Shown piece by piece: positions 1 to 6,602 of a stretch of 18,058 nt of DNA. The stretch lies in the NCBI GenBank assembly GCA_021204635.1, contig JAJPZB010000036.1:5321-23378 (forward strand), given 5' to 3'. The position numbers were made by a program, and so were the translations under genes. Below the pieces are notes generated by a model. It did no database searches. It had not been told where the DNA came from and saw only the letters and a program-made list of their open reading frames with translations. This DNA is from Opitutia bacterium. Lineage in GTDB: Bacteria; Verrucomicrobiota; Verrucomicrobiia; Opitutales; UBA953. Numbering within the stretch: position 1 is the stretch's first letter; every line of letters begins with the position of its first letter.

Positions 1-575
1 CCCGCGCCATGCCCGCCTTTCAACAAAACGGGAACGCCGAGAGCGTCGGCAAGCCTTTCGGCGTCTCCCGCAACAATGGCGCGCGGGACATTGTTGTCGC
101 GGCGCCATGAAAATTTCTCGCCGAGAAAAACTTCGGCTTCGTCGAGGTTTGGCGTCACGAGATCGGCGCGCGGAATGAGACACTCGCGCAGCGCAGAAAC
201 GGCATCGTTGTCGAGCAATTTTGCCCCGCTTGTCGCAACCATCACGGGATCGAGCACAAATTTCACATCAGGATTTTTTTCAAAAAAATCTGCGACGACG
301 GCAACAATCTCGGCACAAAAAAGCATTCCCGTTTTCGCGGAATTTATTTTGAAAAATTTCGCGACCTGAGAAATTTGCTCGCGGACAAAATCTGCCGGAA
401 TCGCGTGCACACCGGAGACGCCCGCCGGATTTTGCGCCGTCAGCGCCGTTGTCGCGGAAACGCCGAATGCTCCGTTCGCAGCAATTGCGAGCAAATCCGC
501 CTGAATCCCTGCTCCGGCGCCGGAATCCGAACCGGCAATTGTCAGCGTTGTCGGCAAATTTTTGGCGGTTGCCAC
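1..575 (-). CDS. thiD: Hydroxymethylpyrimidine/phosphomethylpyrimidine kinase ThiD (3' end cut by window edge)
   Basis: ThiD phosphorylates HMP and HMP-phosphate in the cytoplasm to give the pyrimidine half of thiamine. About 191 residues are visible; the C-terminal part lies beyond base 1. Family motifs seen in order are TIAGSDSGAGAGIQADL near residue 12, TALTAQNPAGV near 43, an SAKTGML segment, the DPVMVATSGAKLL motif, the TPNLDEAE motif and LLKGGHG at the edge. The start is read as GTG at 575, because a GGGAG ribosome-binding site sits about 8 nt upstream and the AGSDS motif follows at the usual distance. No ATG gives a full N-terminus. It lies 29 nt downstream of mcsB in the same direction and is probably the last visible gene of the mrp-trpCF-mcsA-mcsB-thiD run. 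No other thiamine gene is in view. Confidence 0.9.
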   Translation of the reverse strand, partial: MATAKNLPTTLTIAGSDSGAGAGIQADLLAIAANGAFGVSATTALTAQNPAGVSGVHAIPADFVREQISQVAKFFKINSAKTGMLFCAEIVAVVADFFEKNPDVKFVLDPVMVATSGAKLLDNDAVSALRECLIPRADLVTPNLDEAEVFLGEKFSWRRDNNVPRAIVAGDAERLADALGVPVLLKGGHGA

Positions 576-604
576 GGCGCGTTCTCCCGAAAAATTTCGC
601 GCCT

Positions 605-1693
605 TCAAAACGCCGAAAAATCCGGCGGCGGAATCGCGACAAACGCGTTTCGCAAAATCGTGCCGCGGAGTTTGTTGACGGTAGCAGCGAAGGCATGGCG
701 GTTCGAGATTGTGATTTTGTTGTGGAACGCGATGTAGTCAGACTGCACTTCGAGAATGAGATCGTCGATTATCGGGCGCACGTATTCCGGAAAGATTTTC
801 ATGTCGCACGCCATGCGCAAAAACGAAAGACCTGTCAGAGACTCGGCTTCTGTCGCCAAAATCCCGAAACGCATTTCGCCGTAGATTCGGGAAATTTGGT
901 CGAAAAGCGCTACGCCGTTTTTCTTTACGAGGCGCTTCCGCGCATTGCGCTCCTGCTCGATAATGCCCGCACCCCAATCTTGCAGCGTCTTGACGAGGTC
1001 GTCTGTGGAGACATCAAACGTCCGCAAGTTGGATATTTGGAAAATGCTGCCGGCAGATTCCGGTCCGTAGCCAAAGCAGCTGTGAATCGTCAAATCGCAC
1101 ATGTTGATCGCGCGAACGACTTTGTCCATCTGCCTGTCTAAGACGAGCCCCGGCAAATGCACGAAGAGCGAGAACCGTGCACCCGTCCCGACATCTTCGA
1201 GGTTTGAGGTCAGGAATCCGAATTTTTCCGAGTGCTCGAACTTTATCTGCTCGCCGAGTTCTTTTGTAAATTCCAACGCACAATCGACGACTTCACGTAG
1301 CGGTTTGCTCGCCGAAGAAGACTGGACGTGGAAATGGTCTCCGCAGTTTAGTGCGACGCAAATTTCGCGCTCGGGGCACACCGCGATTTGCGTGAAATCT
1401 ATCACCGGCTTCACCCCGACAAATCTGTGCGCGTAGTAAAAACCGTTGTCACCATCGCCACGCGAGCCAATCGGGGACGACAACAACAGCGACGAACCTG
1501 CACAGACTTTTTGCAAAACTTCGTTCTCGCGTTGCAAAAGAGCGCACGACCGCTTCCGGTTCTCGTCCATTCTCGGGGGAAAAATTTCGCCCGCGACATT
1601 GCGCGAAATATCCGCCCGCGAGGAAAGTAGAATTTCTCCGGCGCGACCGTCGCCAAACGGTTGTGCCAAGATGCTCGACATATTATCGCTCAT
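605..1693 (-). CDS. mcsB: McsB-like protein arginine kinase family member, probably catalytically inactive
   Basis: The product has 362 residues, close to the roughly 363 of Bacillus McsB, the ATP:guanido phosphotransferase that phosphorylates protein arginines for ClpCP degradation. The fold signature is clear: ILLSSRADISRNV (residues 21-33), DVGTGARFSLFVHLPGLVL (167-185), SAGSIFQISN (213-222) and IIEQERNAR (244-252). Catalytic positions are altered. The NEEDH motif reads NCGDH (116-120), the CPTN segment with the reactive cysteine reads NLED (164-167), and the arginine after NEEDH is a histidine. The C-terminal region also does not look like the RD..R phosphoarginine-binding motif. The chosen ATG overlaps the mcsA stop by 11 nt, implying coupled translation; an ATG 12 nt further in (1681) is possible. 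Family membership is sure; loss of kinase activity is inferred from remembered family motifs. Confidence 0.88.
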   Translation of the reverse strand: MSDNMSSILAQPFGDGRAGEILLSSRADISRNVAGEIFPPRMDENRKRSCALLQRENEVLQKVCAGSSLLLSSPIGSRGDGDNGFYYAHRFVGVKPVIDFTQIAVCPEREICVALNCGDHFHVQSSSASKPLREVVDCALEFTKELGEQIKFEHSEKFGFLTSNLEDVGTGARFSLFVHLPGLVLDRQMDKVVRAINMCDLTIHSCFGYGPESAGSIFQISNLRTFDVSTDDLVKTLQDWGAGIIEQERNARKRLVKKNGVALFDQISRIYGEMRFGILATEAESLTGLSFLRMACDMKIFPEYVRPIIDDLILEVQSDYIAFHNKITISNRHAFAATVNKLRGTILRNAFVAIPPPDFSAF

Positions 1694-2282
1694 TGGTCTC
1701 GCCCTTTTTGTTTGCGCGTTTTTTCGCAGCAGCTTCGCTTGTTTTTTTCCGCAAAATGTCGCGAGCATGCGCGGCAGTCTCGTAGTCGTCGCGCGCAACA
1801 GAATTTTTTATCAGTTCGCGCAGTTGGTCTTCCGACATGTTTTCTTCCTCGCTTGGTACGGTTTTTGGTTCGGGAGGATTTTTCTCAGATTTATCCGCCG
1901 GTTTTTCCGCCGAGACGCTCAGTTTTGCATGCTGGATTTTCGGGAAAACTTCTTCGATTTCTTCCGCGAAAAACTCGTAGCACTCGGGGCATCCCATCAT
2001 ATCTGTCATCTTACGAACTCTATCCGGCATTCCGCAGCATGGGCAGGTTTTCCCCTGATTTTCCTTAGCTTTGGATTTCCTGAAAATCCCTTTGACGGCC
2101 TCGTCGCCGAGAATTTTTTTCGCCAGCATTTCCGCGAATTTGATTATCGGAATTTTTTCCACATCAAACTTCTCGGCACACTTTTCGCACAAATGCATGT
2201 TGACCATCTTCCCATCGACGAGGCGGGTAACGTGAATCGTCGCGGGAGCGCCACACATGCTGCATTTAAATTTTTCACCCAT
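1683..2282 (-). CDS. mcsA: McsA-like zinc-finger/UVR-domain protein
   Basis: This 199-residue protein resembles McsA, the zinc-binding activator and adaptor of McsB in the stress-response arginine phosphorylation system. Four CxxC-type pairs are visible: CSMC and CEKC in the first 40 residues, and CPCC and CPEC near residues 80-100. A low-complexity Lys/Pro/Glu linker follows, then a UvrB/UvrC-type (UVR) motif around LRELIKNSVARDDYETAAHA. The tail is Lys/Ala-rich. The ATG at 2282 was chosen because the zinc-finger domain starts directly after it; an upstream in-frame extension overlaps trpCF and looks unlike the family. The gene starts 55 nt after trpCF and overlaps mcsB by 11 nt. There is no strong Shine-Dalgarno. 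All zinc ligands appear intact although the partner McsB looks catalytically degraded. Confidence 0.9.
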   Translation of the reverse strand: MGEKFKCSMCGAPATIHVTRLVDGKMVNMHLCEKCAEKFDVEKIPIIKFAEMLAKKILGDEAVKGIFRKSKAKENQGKTCPCCGMPDRVRKMTDMMGCPECYEFFAEEIEEVFPKIQHAKLSVSAEKPADKSEKNPPEPKTVPSEEENMSEDQLRELIKNSVARDDYETAAHARDILRKKTSEAAAKKRANKKGETNER

Positions 2283-2337
2283 GACCGAAACTTTGCAAAA
2301 TATGTGCCATTCGGCAAGCCCTGCCGCAGCGCCGGCA

Positions 2338-3711
2338 TCAGAATTTTCGTATTTCCGCAAAAATTGCCGCAAGTTTCTCCGGAGACTTTTCCCCGGGCGC
2401 AATTTCCGCGCCTGAATTTATATCCAAGCCGAGACAGCCAATTTTATGCGCCGCGCGCGCATTTTCTGCGGTGATCCCGCCCGCGAGCAACGAACGGGAA
2501 CGAAGCCCCTCCGGAATTTTTCCCCAATCGAAAACGCGCCCGCTCCCGCCGCGACCGGAATCCAAAACAAAGCGATCAAAAATTTTCTCCGCAACAAACG
2601 GCTTTGTCGCAGCGCACAACTCTGCGTCGGAAACAGCTTTCCAAATCTGCGTGCCGGCGGGAAGATTCGGGCGAAGTTCGCGGGCAAATTCCGCGCTTTC
2701 GTCGCCGTGAAGTTGGACAGCAAACAAGCCGAGTTGCGCCGCCATGCTCGCAACAAACTCCGTCCCTTGGTTTTGGAAAACGCCGACGAATTTCAACTCG
2801 GGAACGGCGGCAACGATCTCTTTCGCGCAAGATTCGGAAACCCTGCGCGGAGATTTTTCGGCGAAAATCAGCCCACCAAAAACTGCACCCGACAACAATG
2901 CCGCGCGCGCGTCTTCCACGCGTGTCAAGCCACAAACCTTGTTGTCTCCAAGAAGCAGGCGTCTGCACGCGCCGTCCAAGTCTCGCTCCCGCATAAGCGA
3001 AGTCCCGATGAGAAACGCGTCGGCATATTTCAGCGTATCCAAGATTTCGCCGTGCGTGAAAATCCCGGATTCCGCCACAATGACAACGCCGTCGCGGCGA
3101 ACGAGACTCGCCATTTCCCGCGTCCTCGCGACATCGGTGGAGAGATCGCGCAAATTGCGATTGTTTACGCCGACAACTCGCGCGCCGACGCGGTTTGCGA
3201 TTGCCGCTTCCTCGGGCGTCGAGACCTCGGTCAAAATGCCCATGCCGAGAGCGTGCGCCGTTGCCGCGAGAGAAACGTATTCGCGCTCAGAAACCACCGA
3301 CAGCATGAGCAAAATCGCGTCTGCCCCGAAGCGGCGCGCAAGGAAAATTTGATATTCGTCAATGATAAATTCTTTCGCCAAAACCGGTTGCGGAAGTTCT
3401 GCGCGAACGAGAGGGATGTTTTCAAACCGGCCTTGGAAAAATGGTTCGTCACAGAGCACGGAAACCGCTGTCGCGTAATTCTTGTAAACTCGCGCTATTG
3501 CGGCGGGATCGAAGTCTGCGCGAATGAGCCCTTTGCTCGGCGAGGCTTTTTTGCATTCGAGAATAAACGCCGGTTTGCGCGATTTCATCGCGGCGTAAAA
3601 ATCTCGATCAGATTTTTGGAGTCTGTCGCGAAAACCCGCCAAGGGCTCGGCAATTTTTCGCGCGGCAACGAAGCGGCGTTTTTCTTCGACGATTTTTTCC
3701 AAAACGCTCAT
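2338..3711 (-). CDS. trpCF: Bifunctional indole-3-glycerol-phosphate synthase / phosphoribosylanthranilate isomerase (TrpC-TrpF fusion)
   Basis: One 457-residue protein carries two consecutive tryptophan-pathway enzymes. The N-terminal half (about 1-255) is indole-glycerol-phosphate synthase: FILECKKASPSKGLIR near residue 50, VGVNNRNLRDL near 180 and VIVAESGI near 210. The C-terminal half (from about 258) is phosphoribosylanthranilate isomerase: KVCGLTRVEDA, VQLHGDES, FVLDSGRGGSGRVFDW, LLAGGITAEN and GLDINSGAE. The order and length match the E. coli TrpC(F) fusion. I start it at ATG 3711 because a GGTGGAG ribosome-binding site lies 9 nt upstream. The GTG at 3726 would be longer but lies inside that site. 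The gene begins 15 nt after the mrp stop codon. No other trp gene is in the window, so the pathway is scattered or continues elsewhere. Confidence 0.95.
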   Translation of the reverse strand: MSVLEKIVEEKRRFVAARKIAEPLAGFRDRLQKSDRDFYAAMKSRKPAFILECKKASPSKGLIRADFDPAAIARVYKNYATAVSVLCDEPFFQGRFENIPLVRAELPQPVLAKEFIIDEYQIFLARRFGADAILLMLSVVSEREYVSLAATAHALGMGILTEVSTPEEAAIANRVGARVVGVNNRNLRDLSTDVARTREMASLVRRDGVVIVAESGIFTHGEILDTLKYADAFLIGTSLMRERDLDGACRRLLLGDNKVCGLTRVEDARAALLSGAVFGGLIFAEKSPRRVSESCAKEIVAAVPELKFVGVFQNQGTEFVASMAAQLGLFAVQLHGDESAEFARELRPNLPAGTQIWKAVSDAELCAATKPFVAEKIFDRFVLDSGRGGSGRVFDWGKIPEGLRSRSLLAGGITAENARAAHKIGCLGLDINSGAEIAPGEKSPEKLAAIFAEIRKF

Positions 3712-3726
3712 CAGAAATTTCTCCAC

Positions 3727-4827
3727 CTACGATTTGCGAGACGCGCGAAGACGCTCTTCATTCTTGTCCAATTCAAGCAAGACGAGTTCCGCGATCGAAT
3801 GGAAAACCTGCGCGGGAATGCTCTCCGGCTCGGCAATCGTTATCGGCGTGCCCGCGTCGCCACACTCGCGCATTTTTTGCGAGAGCGGAAGTTCGCCAAA
3901 AAACTCCGTGCCGAGAACGAGCGCCGTATTTGCGCCGCCACCTTTCCCGAAAATGTAGTTCCGCTCGCCGCTCGCATTGTCGTCGAAATAGCTCATGTTC
4001 TCGACAACCCCGAGAATCGGCACATTCATGCGCGGGAACATTCTCGCACCACGGCGCGCAACAGACGCCGCGATGTTTTGCGGCGTCGTGACGACGACAA
4101 CACCGTCGAGCGCAAGCGTTTGCGCGAGCGTGATCTGCGCGTCTCCCGTGCCTGGCGGAAGATCTACGACCAACACTTCGAGAGCGCCCCAATCGACGTC
4201 TTCCACAAATTGCTTTATTGCTTTTTGCAACATCGGCCCGCGCCAAACGACAGGCGTGTCGTCGTCGAGGAAAAGCCCCATCGACATCACCTTTATCCCG
4301 TGGCTTTCTCGCGGGCGCATTTTTTCTCCCACGAGTTCCGGAGCCTCGGAGATTCCGAGCATTGCGGGAATTGACGGTCCATAGACGTCGCAATCGAAAA
4401 TTCCCACAGAACCTTCTGCCGGCGCGACTCCCCGCTCTTCCAAGACGCGCGCGAGCGCGGCGGCGAGATTCACGGAAACAGTGGATTTGCCAACACCACC
4501 TTTGCCGGAAGCGACTGCAATAATTTTCTTGACACCAACGATTTTTTCTGCAGGCGGCAACGTCCCCGCCGAAGACGGTGCGCGCGGCGTCGTGACAGAA
4601 ATTTTGATTTCCGCGTCGCCGCAACCGATTTTTTCGAGAGCCGCACGCGCAGCAGTTTCGATTTTTTCCGGAATGTCCGGTTTCGATGTCGTCACAGAAA
4701 TTTCCACAACAACCTTGCCGGCGCCATCGACCTCCACGCCTTTGACCAAGCCGAACGAGACGATGTCGCGGGTAAATCCGGGATATGCGACAGAAGCCAA
4801 GGCTTTCAAAATTTCTTCTCTGCTCAT
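3727..4827 (-). CDS. mrp: Mrp/ApbC-type P-loop ATPase, iron-sulfur cluster carrier
   Basis: Cytoplasmic Mrp/ApbC/NBP35-family ATPase that carries Fe-S clusters to apoproteins. An N-terminal MIP18/DUF59-like domain (about residues 1-80, beginning MSREEILKALASVAYPGF) precedes the deviant Walker A motif ASGKGGVGKST. It is followed by DCDVYGPSIPAMLG, VVWRGPM, VVDLPPGTGDAQITL and TTPQNIAASVARRG. The two-cysteine CxxC pair that usually follows the VENMS motif is absent: the sequence reads VENMSYFDDNASGERNYIFG. Lineages with this cysteine-less form exist, so it need not mean loss of function. The start is uncertain: ATG 4827 fits the family N-terminus, while ATG 4845 adds six residues (MCADFR) and neither has a clear Shine-Dalgarno. 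The gene lies downstream of the pseudopilin terminator and 15 nt before trpCF. Confidence 0.93.
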   Translation of the reverse strand: MSREEILKALASVAYPGFTRDIVSFGLVKGVEVDGAGKVVVEISVTTSKPDIPEKIETAARAALEKIGCGDAEIKISVTTPRAPSSAGTLPPAEKIVGVKKIIAVASGKGGVGKSTVSVNLAAALARVLEERGVAPAEGSVGIFDCDVYGPSIPAMLGISEAPELVGEKMRPRESHGIKVMSMGLFLDDDTPVVWRGPMLQKAIKQFVEDVDWGALEVLVVDLPPGTGDAQITLAQTLALDGVVVVTTPQNIAASVARRGARMFPRMNVPILGVVENMSYFDDNASGERNYIFGKGGGANTALVLGTEFFGELPLSQKMRECGDAGTPITIAEPESIPAQVFHSIAELVLLELDKNEERLRASRKS

Positions 4828-4892
4828 GCGAAAATCTGCGCACATTTTAATCGCGCGTTTGTTGCAGGCGCAACGTATGAGTTCCCCATGCG

Positions 4893-4935
4893 AAAAACGG
4901 CGCTCTCGCGGAATTGTTGCGAGAACGCCGTTTTT
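4893..4935 (-). terminator. Rho-independent terminator of the pseudopilin gene
   Basis: A 17-nt arm (4893-4909) is complementary, with one exception, to 4919-4935, with a 9-nt loop. On the minus-strand RNA the exception is a G-U wobble, whereas on the plus strand it would be an A-C mismatch, so the signal is oriented with the minus-strand genes. The stem ends in a run of five T on that strand. It lies 33 nt past the pseudopilin stop. Its core is nearly the same as the groEL terminator at 9413-9453. Confidence 0.85.
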
Positions 4936-4968
4936 GCAAAGCGCGGAAAAATCTTTCCGAGAACGCTA

Positions 4969-5667
4969 TTAGTTTGTCGTATCTTCGAGGACAGTGGCGT
5001 TGTCGCCAATTGCTTCCTGATAGCTCGACGTGTCGTTCTTTCCGTCAGAGGAGCGGAGCTTTGTTTCGTCTTGGAGAAGGTTTTCAGGGCTTTCGATGTG
5101 GCCATCGGCGAATGCCATGATTCCGTGGCTGGATCCGAAGGGTGCGTCGTCTTTCCATTCACCCGAAGTTTCCAAACCGCGAAGCCACGCGATCGGGTAG
5201 CGGGTCGAATCTTTCGGCGACCTTTTCGCATTCACGACGACAGCCCAGGAAGCGGGCTTGACGTTCTGCATTTCGTTGGAACCGTCGGTCGTTTCGGAAA
5301 GAACCGTGCGCGGGAATTCGGTGACATCTTCGAGCGCGTCGTCGGATTCGATGTACCATACCGCGGCGTCGGTCAATCCCTGCGAACGCGCGAGAACTTC
5401 GGCGAACTCGGCGACGGAACTTGCTTTGCCGCTCTTCGGCTCGCTGCCGTCTTTGATGACGCGACCGCTTGCGCCGCCACCTTGGTTGTAGCTTACAATC
5501 GCGGTTGCAATCTGGCGGAGATTGTTGCTCGCCGACATACGACGAACAGCTCCGAACGCAGCAGGAATCGCCTGAGAGACAAGACCGGCGAGAACGCCGA
5601 TAATCGCGATAACCGCGAGGAGTTCGATGAGTGTAAAGCCTTTACGAGTGTTTTTGGAGCTTTTCAT
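4969..5667 (-). CDS. Prepilin-type N-terminal cleavage/methylation domain protein (type II secretion-like pseudopilin)
   Basis: The 232-residue product begins with a short basic leader and KGFTLIELLAVIAIIGVLAG, the class III prepilin signal cleaved and N-methylated by a prepilin peptidase. Cleavage should fall after the Gly before FTLIE, leaving a hydrophobic helix of about 20 residues and a soluble domain. The region GSSHGIMAFADGHIES resembles the H-x-DG segment of the pseudopilins that are abundant in Planctomycetes and Verrucomicrobia. Such proteins are usually displayed on the inner membrane or assembled into short pseudopili. The visible C-terminal tail is Asp/Thr/Asn-rich. No secretion or pilus gene lies nearby, so it is an orphan here. 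It has its own leader of about 130 bp and a strong terminator, indicating a single-gene transcript. Its substrate or role is not known. Confidence 0.88.
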   Translation of the reverse strand: MKSSKNTRKGFTLIELLAVIAIIGVLAGLVSQAIPAAFGAVRRMSASNNLRQIATAIVSYNQGGGASGRVIKDGSEPKSGKASSVAEFAEVLARSQGLTDAAVWYIESDDALEDVTEFPRTVLSETTDGSNEMQNVKPASWAVVVNAKRSPKDSTRYPIAWLRGLETSGEWKDDAPFGSSHGIMAFADGHIESPENLLQDETKLRSSDGKNDTSSYQEAIGDNATVLEDTTN

Positions 5668-5797
5668 ATTTTTCAGGGGTTAATACAGAGGTTCGATTCG
5701 ATGGATTTGTCGAGAATGTTGCGCACATGCTCTCTCCCACGCAAGCAAAATTTATTGGCAAGTGTTTGACTGCGGGCGAGGGGAAAGTTTCTAACGC

Positions 5798-5834
5798 AAA
5801 AAAAAACTCCGCCACCAATTTCGGGAGCGGAGTT
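5798..5834 (-). terminator. Rho-independent terminator downstream of rpmA
   Basis: An 8-bp perfect GC-rich stem (5805-5812 with 5827-5834, AACTCCGC/GCGGAGTT) with a 14-nt loop is followed on the minus strand by a run of nine T (5806-5798). It lies 39 nt after the rpmA stop and ends the infC-rplU-rpmA run. The remaining interval to the pseudopilin start (5668-5797) holds no gene. I see no convincing -35/-10 pair there, although the pseudopilin promoter should lie in it. Confidence 0.85.
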
Positions 5835-5872
5835 TACGAAAGTCGCCGTTGTCGCGGCAGCGTGCTATCGCT

Positions 5873-6121
5873 TCACGATAGCGGTTCGACGGAAACTCTG
5901 CGGTGCGCGCGATCCCAGACAACCGTGCCGGTGCAAAGCGCGAAAAGCGTGTAGTCGCGCCCGCAACCCACATTTTTGCCCGGGTGCACCTTCGTTCCGC
6001 ACTGGCGCATGAGAATGCTGCCTGCTGTCGCGAATTGCCCGCCGTAAAGTTTTACGCCTCGGCGTTGCGCGTTGGAGTCGCGCCCATTGGTAGAAGTTCC
6101 TCCGCCCTTATGATGTGCCAT
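5873..6121 (-). CDS. rpmA: 50S ribosomal protein L27
   Basis: The 82-residue protein starts MAHHKGGGTSTNGRDS and contains RRGVKLYGGQ and KVHPGKNVGCGRDYTLFAL, the full L27 signature. L27 reaches into the peptidyl-transferase centre of the 50S subunit through its N-terminus. Here the mature MAH start is encoded directly, so there is no Firmicutes-type cleavable extension and no Prp protease is expected. The gene lies 37 nt after rplU in the classical L21-L27 order and is followed by a strong terminator. The obg gene, often next in line, is absent here. No Shine-Dalgarno is obvious before the ATG. Confidence 0.97.
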   Translation of the reverse strand: MAHHKGGGTSTNGRDSNAQRRGVKLYGGQFATAGSILMRQCGTKVHPGKNVGCGRDYTLFALCTGTVVWDRAHRRVSVEPLS

Positions 6122-6158
6122 GACTAATAAGTTTTCTTGTTAAATTTTTTGCGATGAA

Positions 6159-6473
6159 TCAAGCGACGATCGATTCGACTTTCACGACAGAGAGTTCCTG
6201 CCGGTGACCGCGGCGGCGGTAATAGCCTTTGCGCCGACGATGTTTGAAAATCACGATTTTTTTGCCACGTTTGTTTTCAAGAATTTTGAGGGTTACTTTC
6301 GCGCCTTCGATCGTTGGAGTTCCGACCTTCGCGTCAGCGCCCTCGCCGGCGAAAATCACATTGTCGATGGTCACGACGTCGCCAGCTTTGGTTTCCGGAT
6401 AACGGTTTACAGAGAAAATATCGCCCTCGGAAATCGTAAACTGGCGTCCTTGCGTGATGATTGTCGCTTTCAT
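6159..6473 (-). CDS. rplU: 50S ribosomal protein L21
   Basis: A 104-residue L21 begins MKATIITQGRQFTISEGD, followed by a segment around VTIDNVIFAGEGADAKVG, then KRGKKIVIFKHRRRKGYYRRRGHRQ. The latter is the basic rRNA-binding tail segment typical of L21. The ATG at 6473 was chosen over an upstream in-frame ATG at 6575 because the L21 fold starts with this Met and the upstream extension (SCKKRLRSRREN...) covers the structured intergenic region. It sits 129 bp downstream of infC with a candidate structured leader (6520-6594) in between, and 37 nt before rpmA. Confidence 0.96.
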   Translation of the reverse strand: MKATIITQGRQFTISEGDIFSVNRYPETKAGDVVTIDNVIFAGEGADAKVGTPTIEGAKVTLKILENKRGKKIVIFKHRRRKGYYRRRGHRQELSVVKVESIVA

Positions 6474-6519
6474 TGCTTTATGAAAAATATTTGAAAGGCA
6501 AAGCAAATCGTTTTCTCGG

Positions 6520-6594
6520 CGGGAACGCAAGCGTTTTTTGCAGGAAAATTCTCGCGCAACGTCGACATCGCGCAAAAAATTGTCCGCGTTCCCG
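6520..6594 (-). promoter_or_regulatory. Candidate structured RNA leader between infC and rplU
   Basis: The 129-bp gap holds a perfect 9-bp inverted repeat, CGGGAACGC/GCGTTCCCG on the minus strand (6594-6586 with 6528-6520). It encloses a 20-nt imperfect palindrome centred on GTCGAC (6573-6554). The 3' arm (GCGTT) can alternatively pair with the adjacent AACGC. No T-run follows the stem, so it does not look like a simple terminator. Position and mutually exclusive pairings would suit an r-protein autoregulatory leader; that function is inference. Confidence 0.4.
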
Positions 6595-6602
6595 TGCGAA
6601 AA

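Noticed and set aside
2446..4374. Long plus-strand open frame of 642 codons opposite trpCF and mrp
   Set aside because: It is antisense to two confidently identified genes, has Arg/Asn-rich composition typical of a shadow frame and shows no family motif.
4861..4874. Small hairpin GTTGC-AGGC-GCAAC before mrp
   Set aside because: Only five pairs with no T-run or conserved context; too small to call a regulatory element.
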